DNA of 64,000 nucleotides, taken from assembly GCA_033675545.1 (NCBI GenBank), contig JAWDGP010004927.1:647001-711000 (forward strand), given 5' to 3'. The notes under the pieces were generated by a model that saw nothing but the letters and a program-made list of their open reading frames with translations, was not told the origin of the DNA and did not search any database. The DNA comes from Elysia crispata. Taxonomy: Eukaryota; Mollusca; Gastropoda; Plakobranchidae. A program made the position numbers and the translations under genes. Shown here one piece after another: positions 39,136 through 54,795 of the stretch. The stretch's first letter is position 1. Every line of letters starts with the position of its first letter.

Positions 39136-40539
39136 TGTTATGTGAAAACTCTGAGAGAGCTGAAAGAAACGGCGTTTTGTATCAATCTTTTTAACTGCTT
39201 GCAGAATTTCAGTTATCTTGTTTCAAAAGACCTTCAGCTCAATTGCCCTATAAAGTGGCAATATGATATTTTCTTTCGATTGAAGCTCAATTTTTTTCTC
39301 CCTACCTTATGGAAAAAGAAGTGCCACTATGGTTATCTTACGTATTAACGTATAAAATGAAACTAAGACATTGTGAATGAGATTCTCTTCCAGGTTTGTA
39401 ACGGTTTACACCTAACATTCCTGCGACCATTTTGTGGAAAACCTCGACATTTCATGTCCAAGTCTTAGTTTGGGAGGTTTCCCTAGCTTCAGGGCGGCAG
39501 GTGTAAGGATTCTATACTCACAGCTTGTGTCGTATTGTGTTTGTGATCTCCACGTTAGATGCTCTATATTATATCATATCGATTTTTCAATAGAATTGGA
39601 TTTGACTTTTAATTAAGAATTTCTCTCAGGTGGAGTCAAGACAGACACAGAAAAAAACCTAAGGGTATTACAAAACAAGTGTTGAAAAAATTACTCTATG
39701 TATCTGTTTGGGTGCAGACAGGCAGCTAGGAAAACTAGTTCACTGAGTGGTAAGGAGGATAATAATAGATTAAAGGTATCAGTGATCCTCAATCACAGAA
39801 AAACACTGACTTTGGCATGTCAGTTTTAACAATATTTTGAAAAGAAGTACTTGCGTTATTTCTTTTTATTTATATATTTATTTACTTTTTTTATATGTTC
39901 AATGTTTATTACATGCAAGGGGAAAAAATAAAAAATAATGAAGCTTCGGATAGAACATACAATCCTGTTATGGATCATTAACCCCCCCCCCCCACTCCCC
40001 TTTCCTCACACACACACACACCCAAACCTCACCCTCTCGTGTCTGTTGAATTTTACATTTGACCTCAGGCGGCGTCCAGCACCGAAACAAAACACTAAGG
40101 TTTCACCAGATATCCGTTACAGTCTTCTTAGAAATCATTCATTCCTTTTTTTTTTTTTTTTTTGTGCTTCTGAGTGCAAGCACCACACAGTACCACTAGA
40201 TGGCATTGCTGTCATTCTATAGATGATCACTTCCTTTTTGTTCCCCTAAACTCTTTACCGTATAGTTTGGGTGTTTCTAGTACCTTCTCTTGAGGCCTAA
40301 TTAGAAAAAAACGTGTGTAATTTGGATAAACGTTTATGGTGGCTCTAAGGATAAATTGCTCTTAAATGAGATCGCCAAAGATGGAAAGCCACCGTAAGAA
40401 AGGGTCTTTGGGTGTGCTTATTTTTTTTTTACTAATTCTTCCGTTCGATTTTCTGATTCAAAATAATTAGACCAGGGACTCCTCTACGAGCCGTAATGTT
40501 GGAGAGTGCTAGAGGTTGAAGTCTACTGTTACCTTGGTG
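39136..40539. other. No supported gene
   Basis: Unique DNA with a C-run and CA-run at 39980-40025 and a T-run at 40146-40163. Confidence 0.35.
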
Positions 40540-40885
40540 GAGGAATGGACAAATGTTCTAATGATTAAATTGATGGAAGTAGTGGAGACGGCTGTTTTAA
40601 TAATTTCATTGATGGAAAAATAGTAAAAATCTGTTTCAATTATATCATTGATGGAGGAAGAGAGACAAATTGATCAATGGCTTCACTGATGGAGGGATAA
40701 ATACAACTATATCAATGATTTCATTGAGGTAACAATTGTTTCAACTATTTTATTGATGGAGGAACGGAAAGAATCGTTTCGATGATTTATTGATGAAGGA
40801 ATAGAGACAAATGGATCAATGATTCTACTGATGGAGGAATAAAGACATTGTTTCAATGATTTCGCTGATGGAGAAATAGAAACAA
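40540..40885. repeat. About 45-bp degenerate tandem repeat, seven to eight units
   Basis: TTTCAATGATTTCATTGATG followed by GAGGAATAGAGACAAAT recurs with 70-85% similarity. Confidence 0.82.
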
Positions 40886-42680
40886 ATAGTTGACATCGAT
40901 CTTATGTTTGCATCAGGCCAGTACTCCTGAGATTTCCCCATTCTTTGAGCAGTAAAATCTCCTCTTGCCAAAAGTGTACTAGTAACAGTCGCAACATTTG
41001 AACCTTATGAAATGTAAGACGTGAATAAATCAATACTGGGGTAAAAGAAGGTTTTTGTTGTTTGACCTTTTGCTGACCCCAAGGTTTCATGTGGTGACAA
41101 GAATCATGGAATCGAAAACTTTTCAGGAAATGTTAAAAACATTTATGGTAGATGAGTTTTGTTCTGTGTCCTCTTAGGAACAAATTATTGTGGTTCTTGT
41201 AAGGAATTAATCAGTGTTTCTGATTTCTAACGTAGAGATTCAAAACTTCCTGCCGACCATTTTCCTGACGGTTTGGCTTGTGCTGTAGTTCATTATGTTT
41301 TGTCAAGATGAAATGAACCTCTAGCATAAACACTGCATGTCTTAGGATATGTACATTTTCAAGAGACTGTAAACAAAGTACTGTTCAGGACTAACAAATG
41401 CAATATTAATGGAGTAAACTTTCATATGTAGTTGTAAAATGTTTCACAAATGCATAACGTAATTCTAAACTGTAGGCAACCGAACTTGAAATAAAAAGTC
41501 GATGATTTCATGTTCTAAGATCTGTGTAAAGACGGTGCAGTTCAGGGGTGATTTTTGACATTCAATAAATCTTTAAGCGAGGCTCATATTGCCATTGAGC
41601 TATTCTTTTAATTTGACAAGACTGCAATGCTTGAAATGAATTATATGCCCCTAGAAGACGGCTTTCCAATGTCATTTGAGCTTTCAGATTGGAATTATTG
41701 TCTCCATGGAAATATCCTGGAAAGTGATTCATCAAAAGTTCTTGGCTTGCCCCTGCGGTGCACCTAATCGGATTTCCTTGTTCAGAAAGTTGCTCTTTCG
41801 AGACTTTCCTCTCATGCGTATCGTAGATTATGATTTATGTGAAGTCTGAACTTTGTCTGACCTTACGTCAAATTTATCGATGATAAAGTTTAAAATCGAT
41901 GTTTGATTTATGGCATGTTAAAAAATCTCCACTCCATCATAAAACTGGATTTCCTGTTATCGACAACTACATATCGACTTCGGAAATTCAGAATTAGTTG
42001 CATTAAATTCAATCTCTGAGGTATGATCAGTCGCTGAGTCAGCAAAGTTTTATATAACTCACGCCCATTACGTTAGACCTGTGACATTTTTTGTCTCCTT
42101 CTTCAGCCGCTACTGCCTTCCTCTTCACTCTTTCCAGTAGTTTCACTTGAGGTTTCTTACCTTCTCTCTAATATGTTTGCTTTCTCTCGCCTCTCTCTCT
42201 CTTGTTTAATGGGTTTTTTTTATTCTATCTTGTGTCTGGCTGATTTTTTGTTTTTATCTTTTTACTAATTGTATGTTTTTCTCTCCTTTTTGTCTGAAAT
42301 CTACAATATATTTGGCTTCTCACCTTTTCTCATTCCTCTCTTTAGTTTATGATTTCTTGCCTTATCTCTAATGGACTTGCGATCAGTTTCCTCTCTTTAG
42401 ATGGTGGGTGATTTTTTGCTTTACTTGAAGTCAATGAACAGCAAATTGTTTGCATATATTTTTGAATCCCCAAAAGTGATTTCAATATATAACTGACAAA
42501 TTCTCAATGAAATTTGGCTTTATTGGTTATTTTCCTTTTCTCCAAAAGATTATCTTTCCATTCTGTCCGTAACTCTCTAATCAGACACTGAGACAGACAT
42601 ATACGAAAACAATTAAGAAAATCAATGGTTTCTTTACATCTCCTTAAATACTGTGTGGTTTTCTCCCTTCGTTAGATTAA
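40886..42680. other. No supported gene
   Basis: Mostly unique AT-rich DNA, pyrimidine-rich after 42080. The patch at 41560-41790 is less AT-rich with no long ORF; it could be conserved noncoding sequence, untested. Confidence 0.35.
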
Positions 42681-43120
42681 TCGATGGTTACTTCCCTTCT
42701 CTATATTCAGTTAGTTTCAGTATTCGTTAATTGCTCTTTCTCTTCTTTGTATTCAATCAGTTGCTTCTCATTTCTCCTCGTTGTGTCAGCTGTTTCTTAC
42801 CTTGTATGTAAACAGTCAGTTATTTCATCACGTCTCGGTATTCAGTCAGTTGTTACTTACCTTCTATGTAATTATTCAGTTGTTTCTTACCTTCTATGTA
42901 ATCGATCAGTTTTTTCTTACCTTCTATTTAATCATTCAGTTGTTTCTTCACGTCTTGGTGTTCAGTCACTTGTTACTTCCCTTTTATGTAATCAGTCAGT
43001 TGTTTTTTGCCTTCTATGTAATCAGTCAGTTGTTTCTTATCTTCTATGTAATCAGTCAGTTGTTTCTTCTCATCTCGGTGTTTAGTCAGTTGTTACTTCT
43101 CCTCCCGGTGTTGAGCCATA
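42681..43120. repeat. 30-bp tandem repeat, GTCAGTTGTTTCTTACCTTC type
   Basis: About 14 units of 30 bp (GTCAGTTGTTTCTTACCTTC, then TATGTAATCA), with drift continuing to about 43450. Divisible by 3, hence two overlapping spurious plus-strand ORFs. Confidence 0.9.
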
Positions 43121-43724
43121 GTTTATGATTATCCTTCTTTGTGTTGGGTCACTTGTTTCTTCCCTTCCGTTTTTTTTTTATTTCAGTTTTTTGTTTCTTA
43201 CCTTCCCAGTATTCAGTCAGTGGTTTCTCACCTTCTCAGTATTTACTCATTTCTTTCTTCTCTTCTAAGTAGATAGTTAGCTCTTTCTTCCCTTCGCAGT
43301 ATTTCCTAAGTGTTTCTTAACTTCTCTGTAAAACGTCAGTTGTTTCTTACCTTCTCAATAGAAAGCTATTTCTTCCTTTCTATGAGTTTAGTGCGTCGTC
43401 TGGTTATTAGTCTGTTGTTTCTTTTTATTTTATTAGTCTACCGTTTCTTCACTTCTTAATAATACTGAAATGAGATAGCCCTCGTCATGCACAAAGAATA
43501 CTTTTTCCGTCGAACAATTTAATGTGTTTGCACACCAAATTTCATTCATTTATTCAATTTTAAGACAAGGAATTGCGCGAGCCTGTCACTCAAATAATCT
43601 TCTGCCTTTTATTCCTCTTTTATTGAGAAAAGTGGTCGCCCCTGTTTGTTGCTTGTTGGACTGCAGGCTATTCAGCGCTGTGTCCTAATAGTGGAGCCAC
43701 TTTCTTTTTTTGGAATTTGTGCTT

Positions 43725-43726
<2 letters not shown>

Positions 43727-43759
<33 letters not shown>

Positions 43760-43765
43760 GGGGGG
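43727..43765 (-). repeat. A-run (32 bases) on the minus strand next to a C-run
   Basis: On the plus strand 32 T then seven G. On the minus strand it follows the unidentified ORF at 43770-44099, so it could be the tail of a retroposed copy. Confidence 0.7.
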
Positions 43766-43769
43766 AGGG

Positions 43770-44099
43770 GGGTAGTCTTTGGGTTTTTTGTTTTTTGGCG
43801 GGTTTTTGTATTTTTTTTTTTAATTTCTTGAGTTTTTCGATTTGATTGGCCAACCTAGCTGTAACAGACGTATGCGCGTGCCTCACGGCTTGCAGATGGA
43901 ACCAGTTGGACTTGAGTAAATTCCTTCCATGCTGCCTAAATATTGATTCCCAATAACTCTTGACTTCAGACAAGTCAAACCTCACGAGTAGACCCTTAAC
44001 CTCGCACAGTGAAACGACTTTTCTTGCGCCGAGTTTCTTACATTTCCTTAACAAATTTAAACCAGGAAAATAATCTTGCACTAGCTTTGTGGTGCTCAC
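43770..44099 (-). other. Unidentified minus-strand ORF, about 100 complex residues
   Basis: Opens MSTTKLVQDYFPGLNLLRKC and contains SYWESIFRQHGRNLLKSNWF and a Lys-rich helix-like tail (LANQIEKLKKLKKKIQ) before running into the A-run. Composition is protein-like, but no family is recognised and there is no splice or promoter context. A retroposed or LINE ORF fragment is possible. Confidence 0.25.
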
Positions 44100-46680
<2,581 letters not shown>

Positions 46681-46699
46681 TCAGTCAGTCAGTCAGTCA

Positions 46700-47245
46700 C
46701 TCTAATGATGAAATCACCCTTCACTGTTGGGTTCATCAGTACAGTTTGAATATTATAAAGAGATGAGCCAGTCTACTCATGAAATCACACTTGATTGTTG
46801 GGTTCATCAGTATAGTTTGAATATTATAAAGAGATGAGCCAGTCTACTCATGAAACCACACTTCACTCTTGAGTTCGTTAGAATAGTTTGAATATTGTTA
46901 AGAGATGAGCCAGTCTACTCATGAAATCACCCTTCACTGTTGGGTTCATCAGTATAGTTTGAATATTATAAAGAGATGAGCCAGTCTACTCATGAAATCA
47001 CATTTCATTGTTGGGTTCATCAGTATAGTTTGAATATTATAAAGAGATGAGCCAGTCTACTCATGAAATCACACTTCACTCTTGAGTTCATTAGTATAGT
47101 TTGAATATTGTAAAGAGATGAGCCAGTCTAGTGATGGAATCACACTTCACTGTTAGACTCATCAGTATACTTTGAATATTGTCAAAAGATGAGCCAGTCT
47201 AATGATGAAATCACACTTCACTCCTGAGTTCAGCTGTACAGTTTG
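46700..47245. repeat. 71-bp tandem repeat, seven to eight units
   Basis: GAAATCACACTTCACTGTTG, GGTTCATCAGTATAGTTTGA, then ATATTATAAAGAGATGAGCC. Starts at 46710 and 46781 give 71 bp. Unrelated in sequence to the 71-bp array at 17380. Confidence 0.93.
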
Positions 47246-47309
47246 ATCAGGAGTTCTACCGAAGAACATGTAATAGTACCGCTGGCCATGCTTTTTATTT
47301 AGTATCTCT

Positions 47310-47430
<121 letters not shown>

Positions 47431-47554
47431 ATATATTTCTTCTCTTCCCTTTTCTCTCTCTCTCTTCTTTTTTATCCATCACTTTTCTTTCTCTCTCTCT
47501 CTGACTCATTCACTCTGTCTTTATATAGACTATATATCCCTCTATCTTCTCTCT

Positions 47555-47559
47555 CTCTT

Positions 47560-47637
<78 letters not shown>
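47555..47637. repeat. (CT)n microsatellite
   Basis: About 40 CT units. Confidence 0.96.
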
Positions 47638-47639
<2 letters not shown>

Positions 47640-47829
47640 ATTATCCCTTTTATCTTTGATATAATGTGTGTTTTTGATTTCATATCTCCTAAAATATTTT
47701 TACAAGACCTCATTAAGTTTTTCATTGAGTCCCGTTTCTATGATTGGGTTCAAGGGAAAGTATGCGGAGTTGATTTTTTTTCTTTGCTGAGAAGGGTTAT
47801 GTAGAGTTTATACTAGTTGATACACTCAG

Positions 47830-48815
47830 GACTGGGTCTCCTTCGGTTCTTTTGTTTAAGCTATAGGTCTATAGAATGATTGCTCTATGTGGATTTTTTG
47901 GTTCGAGCTATAGATCTGTAGATAGACGGCTCTCCATGGGTTGTTTAGAACAAGCTGTAGGTCTATAGAATGATTGCTCTATGTGGGTTTTTTGGTTCGA
48001 GCTATAGATCTGTAGATAGACGGCTCTCCATGGGTTGTTTAGAACAAGCTGTAGGTCTATAGAATGGCTGCTCTATGTGGGTTTTTTGGTTCGAGCTATA
48101 GATCTGTAGATAGACGGCTCTCCATGGTTGTTTAGAACAAGCTATAGGTCTATAGAATGACTGCTCTTGTGGGTTTATTAGTACGAGCTATAGATCTGTA
48201 GATAGACGGCTCTCCATGGGTTGTTTAGAACAAGCTGTAGGTCTATAGAATGACTGCTCTATGTGGGTTTTTTAGTTCGAGCTATAGATCTGTAGATAGA
48301 CGGCTCTCCATGGTTGTTTAGAACAAGCTATAGGTCTATAGAATGACTGCTCTATGTGGGTTTATTAGTACGAGCTATAGATCTGTAGATAGACGGCTCT
48401 CCATGGGTTGTTTAGAACAAGCTATAGGTCTATAGAATGACTGCTCTATGTGGGTTTATTAGTACGAGCTATAGATCTGTAGATAGACGGCTCTCCATGG
48501 TTGTTTAGAACAAGCTATAGGTCTATAGAATGACTGCTCTATGTGGGTTTATTAGTACGAGCTATAGATCTGTAGATAGACGGCTCTCCATGGGTTGTTT
48601 AGAACAAGCTGTAGGTCTATAGAATGACTGCTCTATGTGGGTTTTTTAGTTCGAGCTATAGATCTGTAGCTAGACGGCTCTCCATGGTTGTTTAGAAGAA
48701 TCTATAGGTCTATAGAATGACTGCTCTATGTGGGTTTTTTAGTTCGAGCTATAGATCTGTATCTAGACGGCTCTCCATGGATTGTTTAGAACAAGCTATA
48801 GGTGTATAGAATGAC
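47830..48815. repeat. 94-bp tandem repeat made of two 47-bp halves, about ten units
   Basis: One half is GAGCTATAGATCTGTAGATA plus GACGGCTCTCCATGG; the other is CAAGCTATAGGTCTATAGAA plus TGACTGCTCTATGTGGG. Period 94 bp between successive CTCTCCATGG sites. Units are over 95% alike, so expansion is recent. Confidence 0.95.
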
Positions 48816-49159
48816 AGATCATTTCCATATCCCAAGGAAGTTCACATCTCGGCATCGAGAGACACTGGAGCGCATACCGCTTCAGTTGTTTGCTTTTTTT
48901 TTATTATTATTATTCGTCCCTAGCTTTCTATTGTCCTTTTCTTCTGCTTTTTACTTTGTTCTTCTTGGTCATTTGTGTTCTTCTTTCTTTTTATTCCTCT
49001 ACTTATTGCTTTTCTTCTTTCTTTACCTCATTCTATTCATCTTCTTCGTCTTCTTCCTCTTTTGATAACTTATATATCTCACATTTTATACGTCTCTATC
49101 CTTTAAAACATCGACTCTCCATTTCTTTATTTCTCTTTCTTTCTCTGTCTCTTTCTTCC

Positions 49160-49164
<5 letters not shown>

Positions 49165-49234
<70 letters not shown>
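49165..49234. repeat. (CT)n microsatellite
   Basis: About 34 CT units within a 350-bp pyrimidine-rich region. Confidence 0.96.
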
Positions 49235-49235
<1 letters not shown>

Positions 49236-50471
49236 ATCTGCTGATTTTTTTCTCCCAGCCATACGCCGTTCTCTCTCCTTCTTCATCTTTCTTGTTTTCC
49301 CTGTTCTCCTCACCTCACCCTCCGCCCCTTCTCGTAAAAGATGTCATCTCATGGGTTATGAAAGCATCGATTTAAGACCCATTTTGGGATTCTATTACGG
49401 GAACAATTCTAGCTACCGAGCACAATCAATCTCCAAATCCCGGAGAGGTGCAGTCCTAATCATGGCGGACCATTCGGGACTTGACAGCCGCGGAGCTCAG
49501 TCCTAGATAGGAGGCGTCCCTCAACATCTTGGTACTGGCGATTTCGAGCAAGACAATATTTGACTGTCGTTTGTTCATTTGTTAAAGCTATACAGAGATC
49601 GAAAGGAAAGTATATTTGCAGGACTATAACTACTGGCGATGAGGTGATCGTGTTAGGATAAATGGGGGAAATGGTCGAAACGGTGAAATTCTGTCCAAAA
49701 ATAATTGCTCCTTTCACTTTGCTTTTATTTAATTGCCGATTTTCACAATTAACAACTTATTATACAAAATCCATCTTCTCGGTTATCGTAAAGAACGAGT
49801 GCTTTGATTTTTTTCCCTTTCCATTTTCCTTTCATTTCCCTAGTATTAGGAGAGAGGTATGCTCACCATACAGAAATCTACGGCCTCCAAACAAGGCTTT
49901 AGTCTAGAGTGAACTTGTAAAATGAAGAATCAGAGAGCAGTTCTACGACGAGTTGATTCAGTTCTCATTAAAAGACTATCAGTTTCATCTATATGCGTTG
50001 AGAGTCCATGTAGGTAAAGATAATGTAAACAGGTGTTGGCTATAGCCCATCCGTTTTCAAGAGATGGGAGACTTGCAGATTTTTCTGTAAACTAAGGGGA
50101 CCTGAGATAAACCAAAGATGTAAGAGAGATGCTGGCAGTTTGCAATCAGCAAAGAGGCGCATGGCTAACGGAGAGAAGAGGGGCGAATGAGGAGTTCTAA
50201 TTGTCTCCTCCCATGTCTGGTCCTCCACCCCGCACCGAACCATTGTGGAATGTGGCGTATTGAGAAGGAATGATGTACACGTGGTAATATGCCACTCCTC
50301 CACAGTACAGTGGTAAGTCTCCTCTGAGACTGTGAGTACAATGACATTTCCATACAGATGGATTACACCAGTCCGACCCCAATGAAAATATTACATAGAC
50401 TGAAGATGTAACTGTCGCGTAATAGCATTTTCTTTTTTTAGTCTTTCGTCAGAGAATGTTGCATCTCCCAC

Positions 50472-50475
<4 letters not shown>
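49235..50475. other. Unique DNA; weak exon-like stretch near 50.2 kb
   Basis: All three minus-strand frames stay open for about 200 bp around 50165-50380; one contains VAYYHVYIIPSQYATFHNGS. Local GC is raised. Not enough to call a gene. Confidence 0.3.
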
Positions 50476-50829
<354 letters not shown>

Positions 50830-50833
<4 letters not shown>

Positions 50834-51404
50834 GCGTATATATCTCTTCCATTTTTTTTCTTTTATTGTCTACCACCTTCTTTAATCAGTTCAAGGAGCG
50901 GTGCTTGGTGTTCCAAAAATTACAGCAAAGCTAACTGTTCTATTGGCATTGATTTCCCCCCAGTTAATCTCAAATATAAAATAAAAATCTTTTAATTCCA
51001 AATACTTTTAAACAATTCAAGTAAAAATTAATTTCGCCAAGCATAACCAAGTGATAGCAGTATGTCCAAACCTCAATCCTCAGACTCAGAGATTGAATAC
51101 AATGTCACTGTCATTATTAAACAGAAAGCTTAGAAAATTGGGGATCTCAGACTTCTTACTTCAAATTCAACAGAATAAATGGAAGAATAAGAAGTGTATG
51201 TATATATATATATGTACAATATCTGTATACTTTACCACCCAATTTGATCATTATGTTCACAGACAGAGCTACCAATTAAACTTGCACCATACAGGACAAT
51301 CGTAGCTTATCTTTCATACTTCACAATTATCCTACATCTGTTGTAATAAGTGACATTCTGGTCTGAAAAGTTCAGGAGAATATCATATTGTGTGAGATGA
51401 CAGC
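50830..51404. other. No gene seen
   Basis: AT-rich unique DNA before the 47-bp array. Confidence 0.35.
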
Positions 51405-51805
51405 TCATCACCAAAAGTGTATTTCTGTATTGCTACTCTGCAAGTTTTACTGAGCACACTCAAGTGTATTGCTGTATTGCTACTCTGCCAGTTTTACTGA
51501 GCATATTCAAGTGTATTGCTGTATTGCTACTCTGCCAGTTTTACTGAGCACACTCAAGTGTATTGCTGTATTGCTACTCTGCCAGTTTTACTGAGCACAC
51601 TCAAGTGTATTGCTGTATTGCTCCTCTGTCAGTTTTACTGAGCACACTCAAGTGTTTTGCTGTATTGTTACTCTGCCAGTTTTACTGAGCACACTCAAGT
51701 GTATTGCTGTATTGCTACTCTGCCAGTTTTACTGAGCACACTCAAGTGTATTGCTGTATTGCTACTCTGCCAGTTTTACTGAGCACACCCAAGTGCATTT
51801 GCTGG
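51405..51805. repeat. 47-bp satellite, left array
   Basis: About eight units of TGTATTGCTGTATTGCTACT, CTGCCAGTTTTACTGAGCAC, ACTCAAG. Period 47 bp between successive CTACTCTGCCAG sites. The last unit passes into GTGCATTTGCTGGCAGAAAT. Confidence 0.95.
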
Positions 51806-51809
51806 CAGA

Positions 51810-54795
51810 AATTGGGTTAAATTTGCCACACTCTCTGACAAATCGTGCAAGAGCGTCAAATGTAATGATTCTAATGTCAACAGGGCCTGTAAGAACTTCA
51901 ACAAGGCCATCCTGGAAGCTGCCAACAGAAGTATACCGCGCGGCGCTAGGAGGAACTACAGACCATACTGGACAGAAGAACTACAGGAGCTCGAAAATGA
52001 AGTCACTAATTGTAGGGAACAGGTGGAATGCAGTCCAACGCTAAACAACAACATAGCACTTAAAGCCAGCACAGCCAGACATAAGAAAGCATTTAATAAA
52101 GCAGCCAGAACGAGCTGGAAGCAAAAGACAGAGAGCCTAAACCTAGATAAAGATGGACAAAAGCTATGGAAGTTAACAAAAGCCATGAATGACGAGGATA
52201 CAAAACAAATACCCATAGAGATTGAAAGAGGTCAGGAAATGGTAACAGGACGCAGAGCAGCCAACTGCTTCATTGATACATATGAGGAAGTAAGCAGCAT
52301 CCAGGTTCCTGATGAAAGGAAACGGGAAATCCACAAGGAAATCAAAGAACACCAAGTTCAGCCAAACCCACCTGACTACATGAACATCCCTTTCAATGCT
52401 CGTGAGCTGGAAGATGCTCTTAAGGCCCTCAAGGACAAGAAATCACCTGGCCCTGATAAAATCACAAATGAGATGCTGAAACACATGGGTCCTAAAGCCA
52501 AATCCAAGCTCATAGGCCTCTATAAACAATAGCTGGAAAGAGTGCATTGTCCCACAGAAGTGGCGAGAAGCTGTTATGGTACCCATCTACAAGAAAGGCA
52601 AAGAACGCTCAAAGACAACCAGCTACGGTCCCATCAGCCTAACCAGTTGTGTAGGCAAGCTCATGGAACGACTCATAAACAGTCGCCTCGTATGGCACTT
52701 GGAGAAGAGGAACATCCTCATACCCGAACAGGCTGGCTTTAGACACCATCGCTCTACTGAGGACCAGGTTGCCTACATAGCCCAACACATAGAAGATGGC
52801 TTCCAGGACAAACGCCATACGTTAGCTGTGTGGGTAGACATGGAAAAGGCATTTGACAAGGTCTGGAAGGACGGACTCCGCCTAAAACTTCACAAGAGTG
52901 GCATAAGTGGCTGCATTTACGAGTGGATATCACAGTACTTGAACAACAGGACGGCCCGAGCACAGGTGAACGGTGCTCACAGTAGACAAAAGACACTTAA
53001 AGAGGGAGTGCCACAAGGAGGTGTCCTCAGCCCGACGCTCTTCCTTATTTATGTGAACGACATCATCGCAGAGCTCCCACGGAAAATCCACAGTGCTCTA
53101 TATGCGGATGACATGGTCCTCTGGTGCTCTGAGGAGCACATTACCACTGACAACTACAGAATGCAACAAGCTCTGGAAGTTCTTGAAAGTTGGACTAAGA
53201 AATGGTCAGTTAAAGTCAATTCCACCAAGACTACATACACCGTCTTCAGTCTCTCCCCAAAAGAACAGAAGGTGACTCTGCGACTTGGAAACCAAACTCT
53301 GAATGCAGAAGACAACCCATGTATCTTGGGGTAACTTTTGATAAACGGCTGACTTGGAAACAGCACACTCAGAGAACCGAATCCAGAGCGAAGGTCCGGC
53401 TTGCTCTAATGAAAAAGCTGGCGAGTACGACATGGGGTGCTGATGCTTCAACCCTGAGGAGACTGTACACAGGCAGAGTTAGACCTGTTTTAGAGTACGG
53501 CATGGCAGCATGGGGCACTACAGCCAAAACCAATATGGACAAAATGAGAAGAGTCCAGAACCAAGCGGCTCGCATCATTACAGGATCCATGAGGTCGACA
53601 CCCATACAAGAGCTGGAGACTATTACCGGACTGCAGCCCCTCTTGGATCGCTGTCATGAGAAGCTGCTCACACAGGTTGCCAAATTCAAAAGGCTAAGCG
53701 GTCATCCAATGGAGAAAAGAATGTATCAGCCAACGAGAGGAAGACTAAAGAGGGAAAACTTTGTCCACCAAAGCAGATGCCTTGAACAAAGACACAGAGA
53801 CATCCTCGAACAAAACCCCCAAAAGATTTCCCAGTGCCCTGAGATCCCTGCCTGGAGCAAAGAAAGACATTTCCTTGTCAAAAGCGGCGTACCAGGAATA
53901 GGTCCCAAAGACTCGCAGAATGATCTGATGAGGAAATCGATCACCCTGGAACACCTTCAACAGTGCTACCCCAAGGAAACCTGGACCTACATCTTTACAG
54001 ATGGCTCAGCAGAGGACGCAACATGCAATGGTGGAGCGGGTGTATACGTAAAGTACCCAGATGGCACAGACGAAAGACTCAGCTTTGCAACTGGACTGTA
54101 CTCCACAAATTACAAAGCAGAGACAGAGGCTCTGAGAGCAGCAGCAGCCCACATTGAGAATAGCCCTCATCTGTCTTACAGAGTAGTCTTTCTCTCAGAT
54201 GCACTATCCGTCCTTCAGGCCCTGCAAACTGGCAAAGACACGGATCTGAATAACCTAATGTCTAACCTTACACGCCTCTGTATGAAGCATACAGTAATCC
54301 TTCAATGGATCCCGTCTCACTGCGGCCTCCATGGCAATGAGACCGCAGATACTCTATCAAAGGAAGGCACAACATATGCTCAAAATGACAGATACACCAC
54401 ATATTCTGAAGTTAAAACGATTATAAAGGCCAAACAGCAGAATCTTTTTAAACAAAACCACCCCCACTCCAATAGAAATGATCCATACCACCTGCTCACT
54501 CGCCATGAGCAGGTGTCCATATTTAGGCTCATAACAGGCCACAATCGACTCAGAAATCACCTGTTCCACAAGCTAAAAATAGGTGACACAGATCAGAGTC
54601 GATGCAGAACTGGGTCGCAGTCAACAGAACATCTCCTTCACTTCTGCCCAAATCATGAGTCGCTGCGAAAGCAGATTTGGCCAGACCCAACACCCATGAG
54701 CCAGAAACTCTACGGCAGCCTGGAGGACCTGCAACGCACTGCTACCTTTGTTGTGAAGAGTGGAGAGACCATTTGACGAACGAGGAAGAAGAACT
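51810..54795 (+). mobile_element. 5'-truncated LINE (I/Nimb-like), RT and RNase H
   Basis: Contains the linker, reverse transcriptase, RNase H and zinc-tail coding region in LINE order, but no AP-endonuclease domain, so the 5' end is missing. It lies between two arrays of the same 47-bp satellite. RNase H combined with an APE-type linker and C-terminal Cys/His tail points to the I superclade; Nimb is a guess. The exact ends are uncertain. Confidence 0.85.
51822..54776 (+). pseudogene. LINE ORF2 remnant, two frameshifts
   Basis: Seen: three joined frames. Frame one (51822-52532) holds the linker (NFNKAILEAANRSIPRGARR) and RT start (KKSPGPDKITNEMLKHMG). One extra A in TATAAAC near 52525 shifts to frame two (about 52533-53334), with VPIYKKGK, DMEKAFDKVW, GVPQGGVLSPTLF and YADD at 53101-53112. 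A missing base near 53317 (expected NPMYLG) shifts to frame three (53319-54776), with FDKRLTWKQH, then RNase H catalytic residues D (54000), E (54120), D (54198) and D (54348), and a CRTG...HLLHFC tail. Catalytic sites are intact, so decay is recent. It would have copied LINE RNA into DNA; it is now non-functional. Confidence 0.92.

Noticed and set aside
38227..39348. Several overlapping ORFs with CLSCG or LWNSTLHIV repeats
   Set aside because: They come from the 36-bp tandem repeat, open in several frames on both strands. Kept as a repeat only.
42684..43128. Two plus-strand ORFs of 133 and 115 codons
   Set aside because: Explained by the 30-bp pyrimidine-rich repeat.
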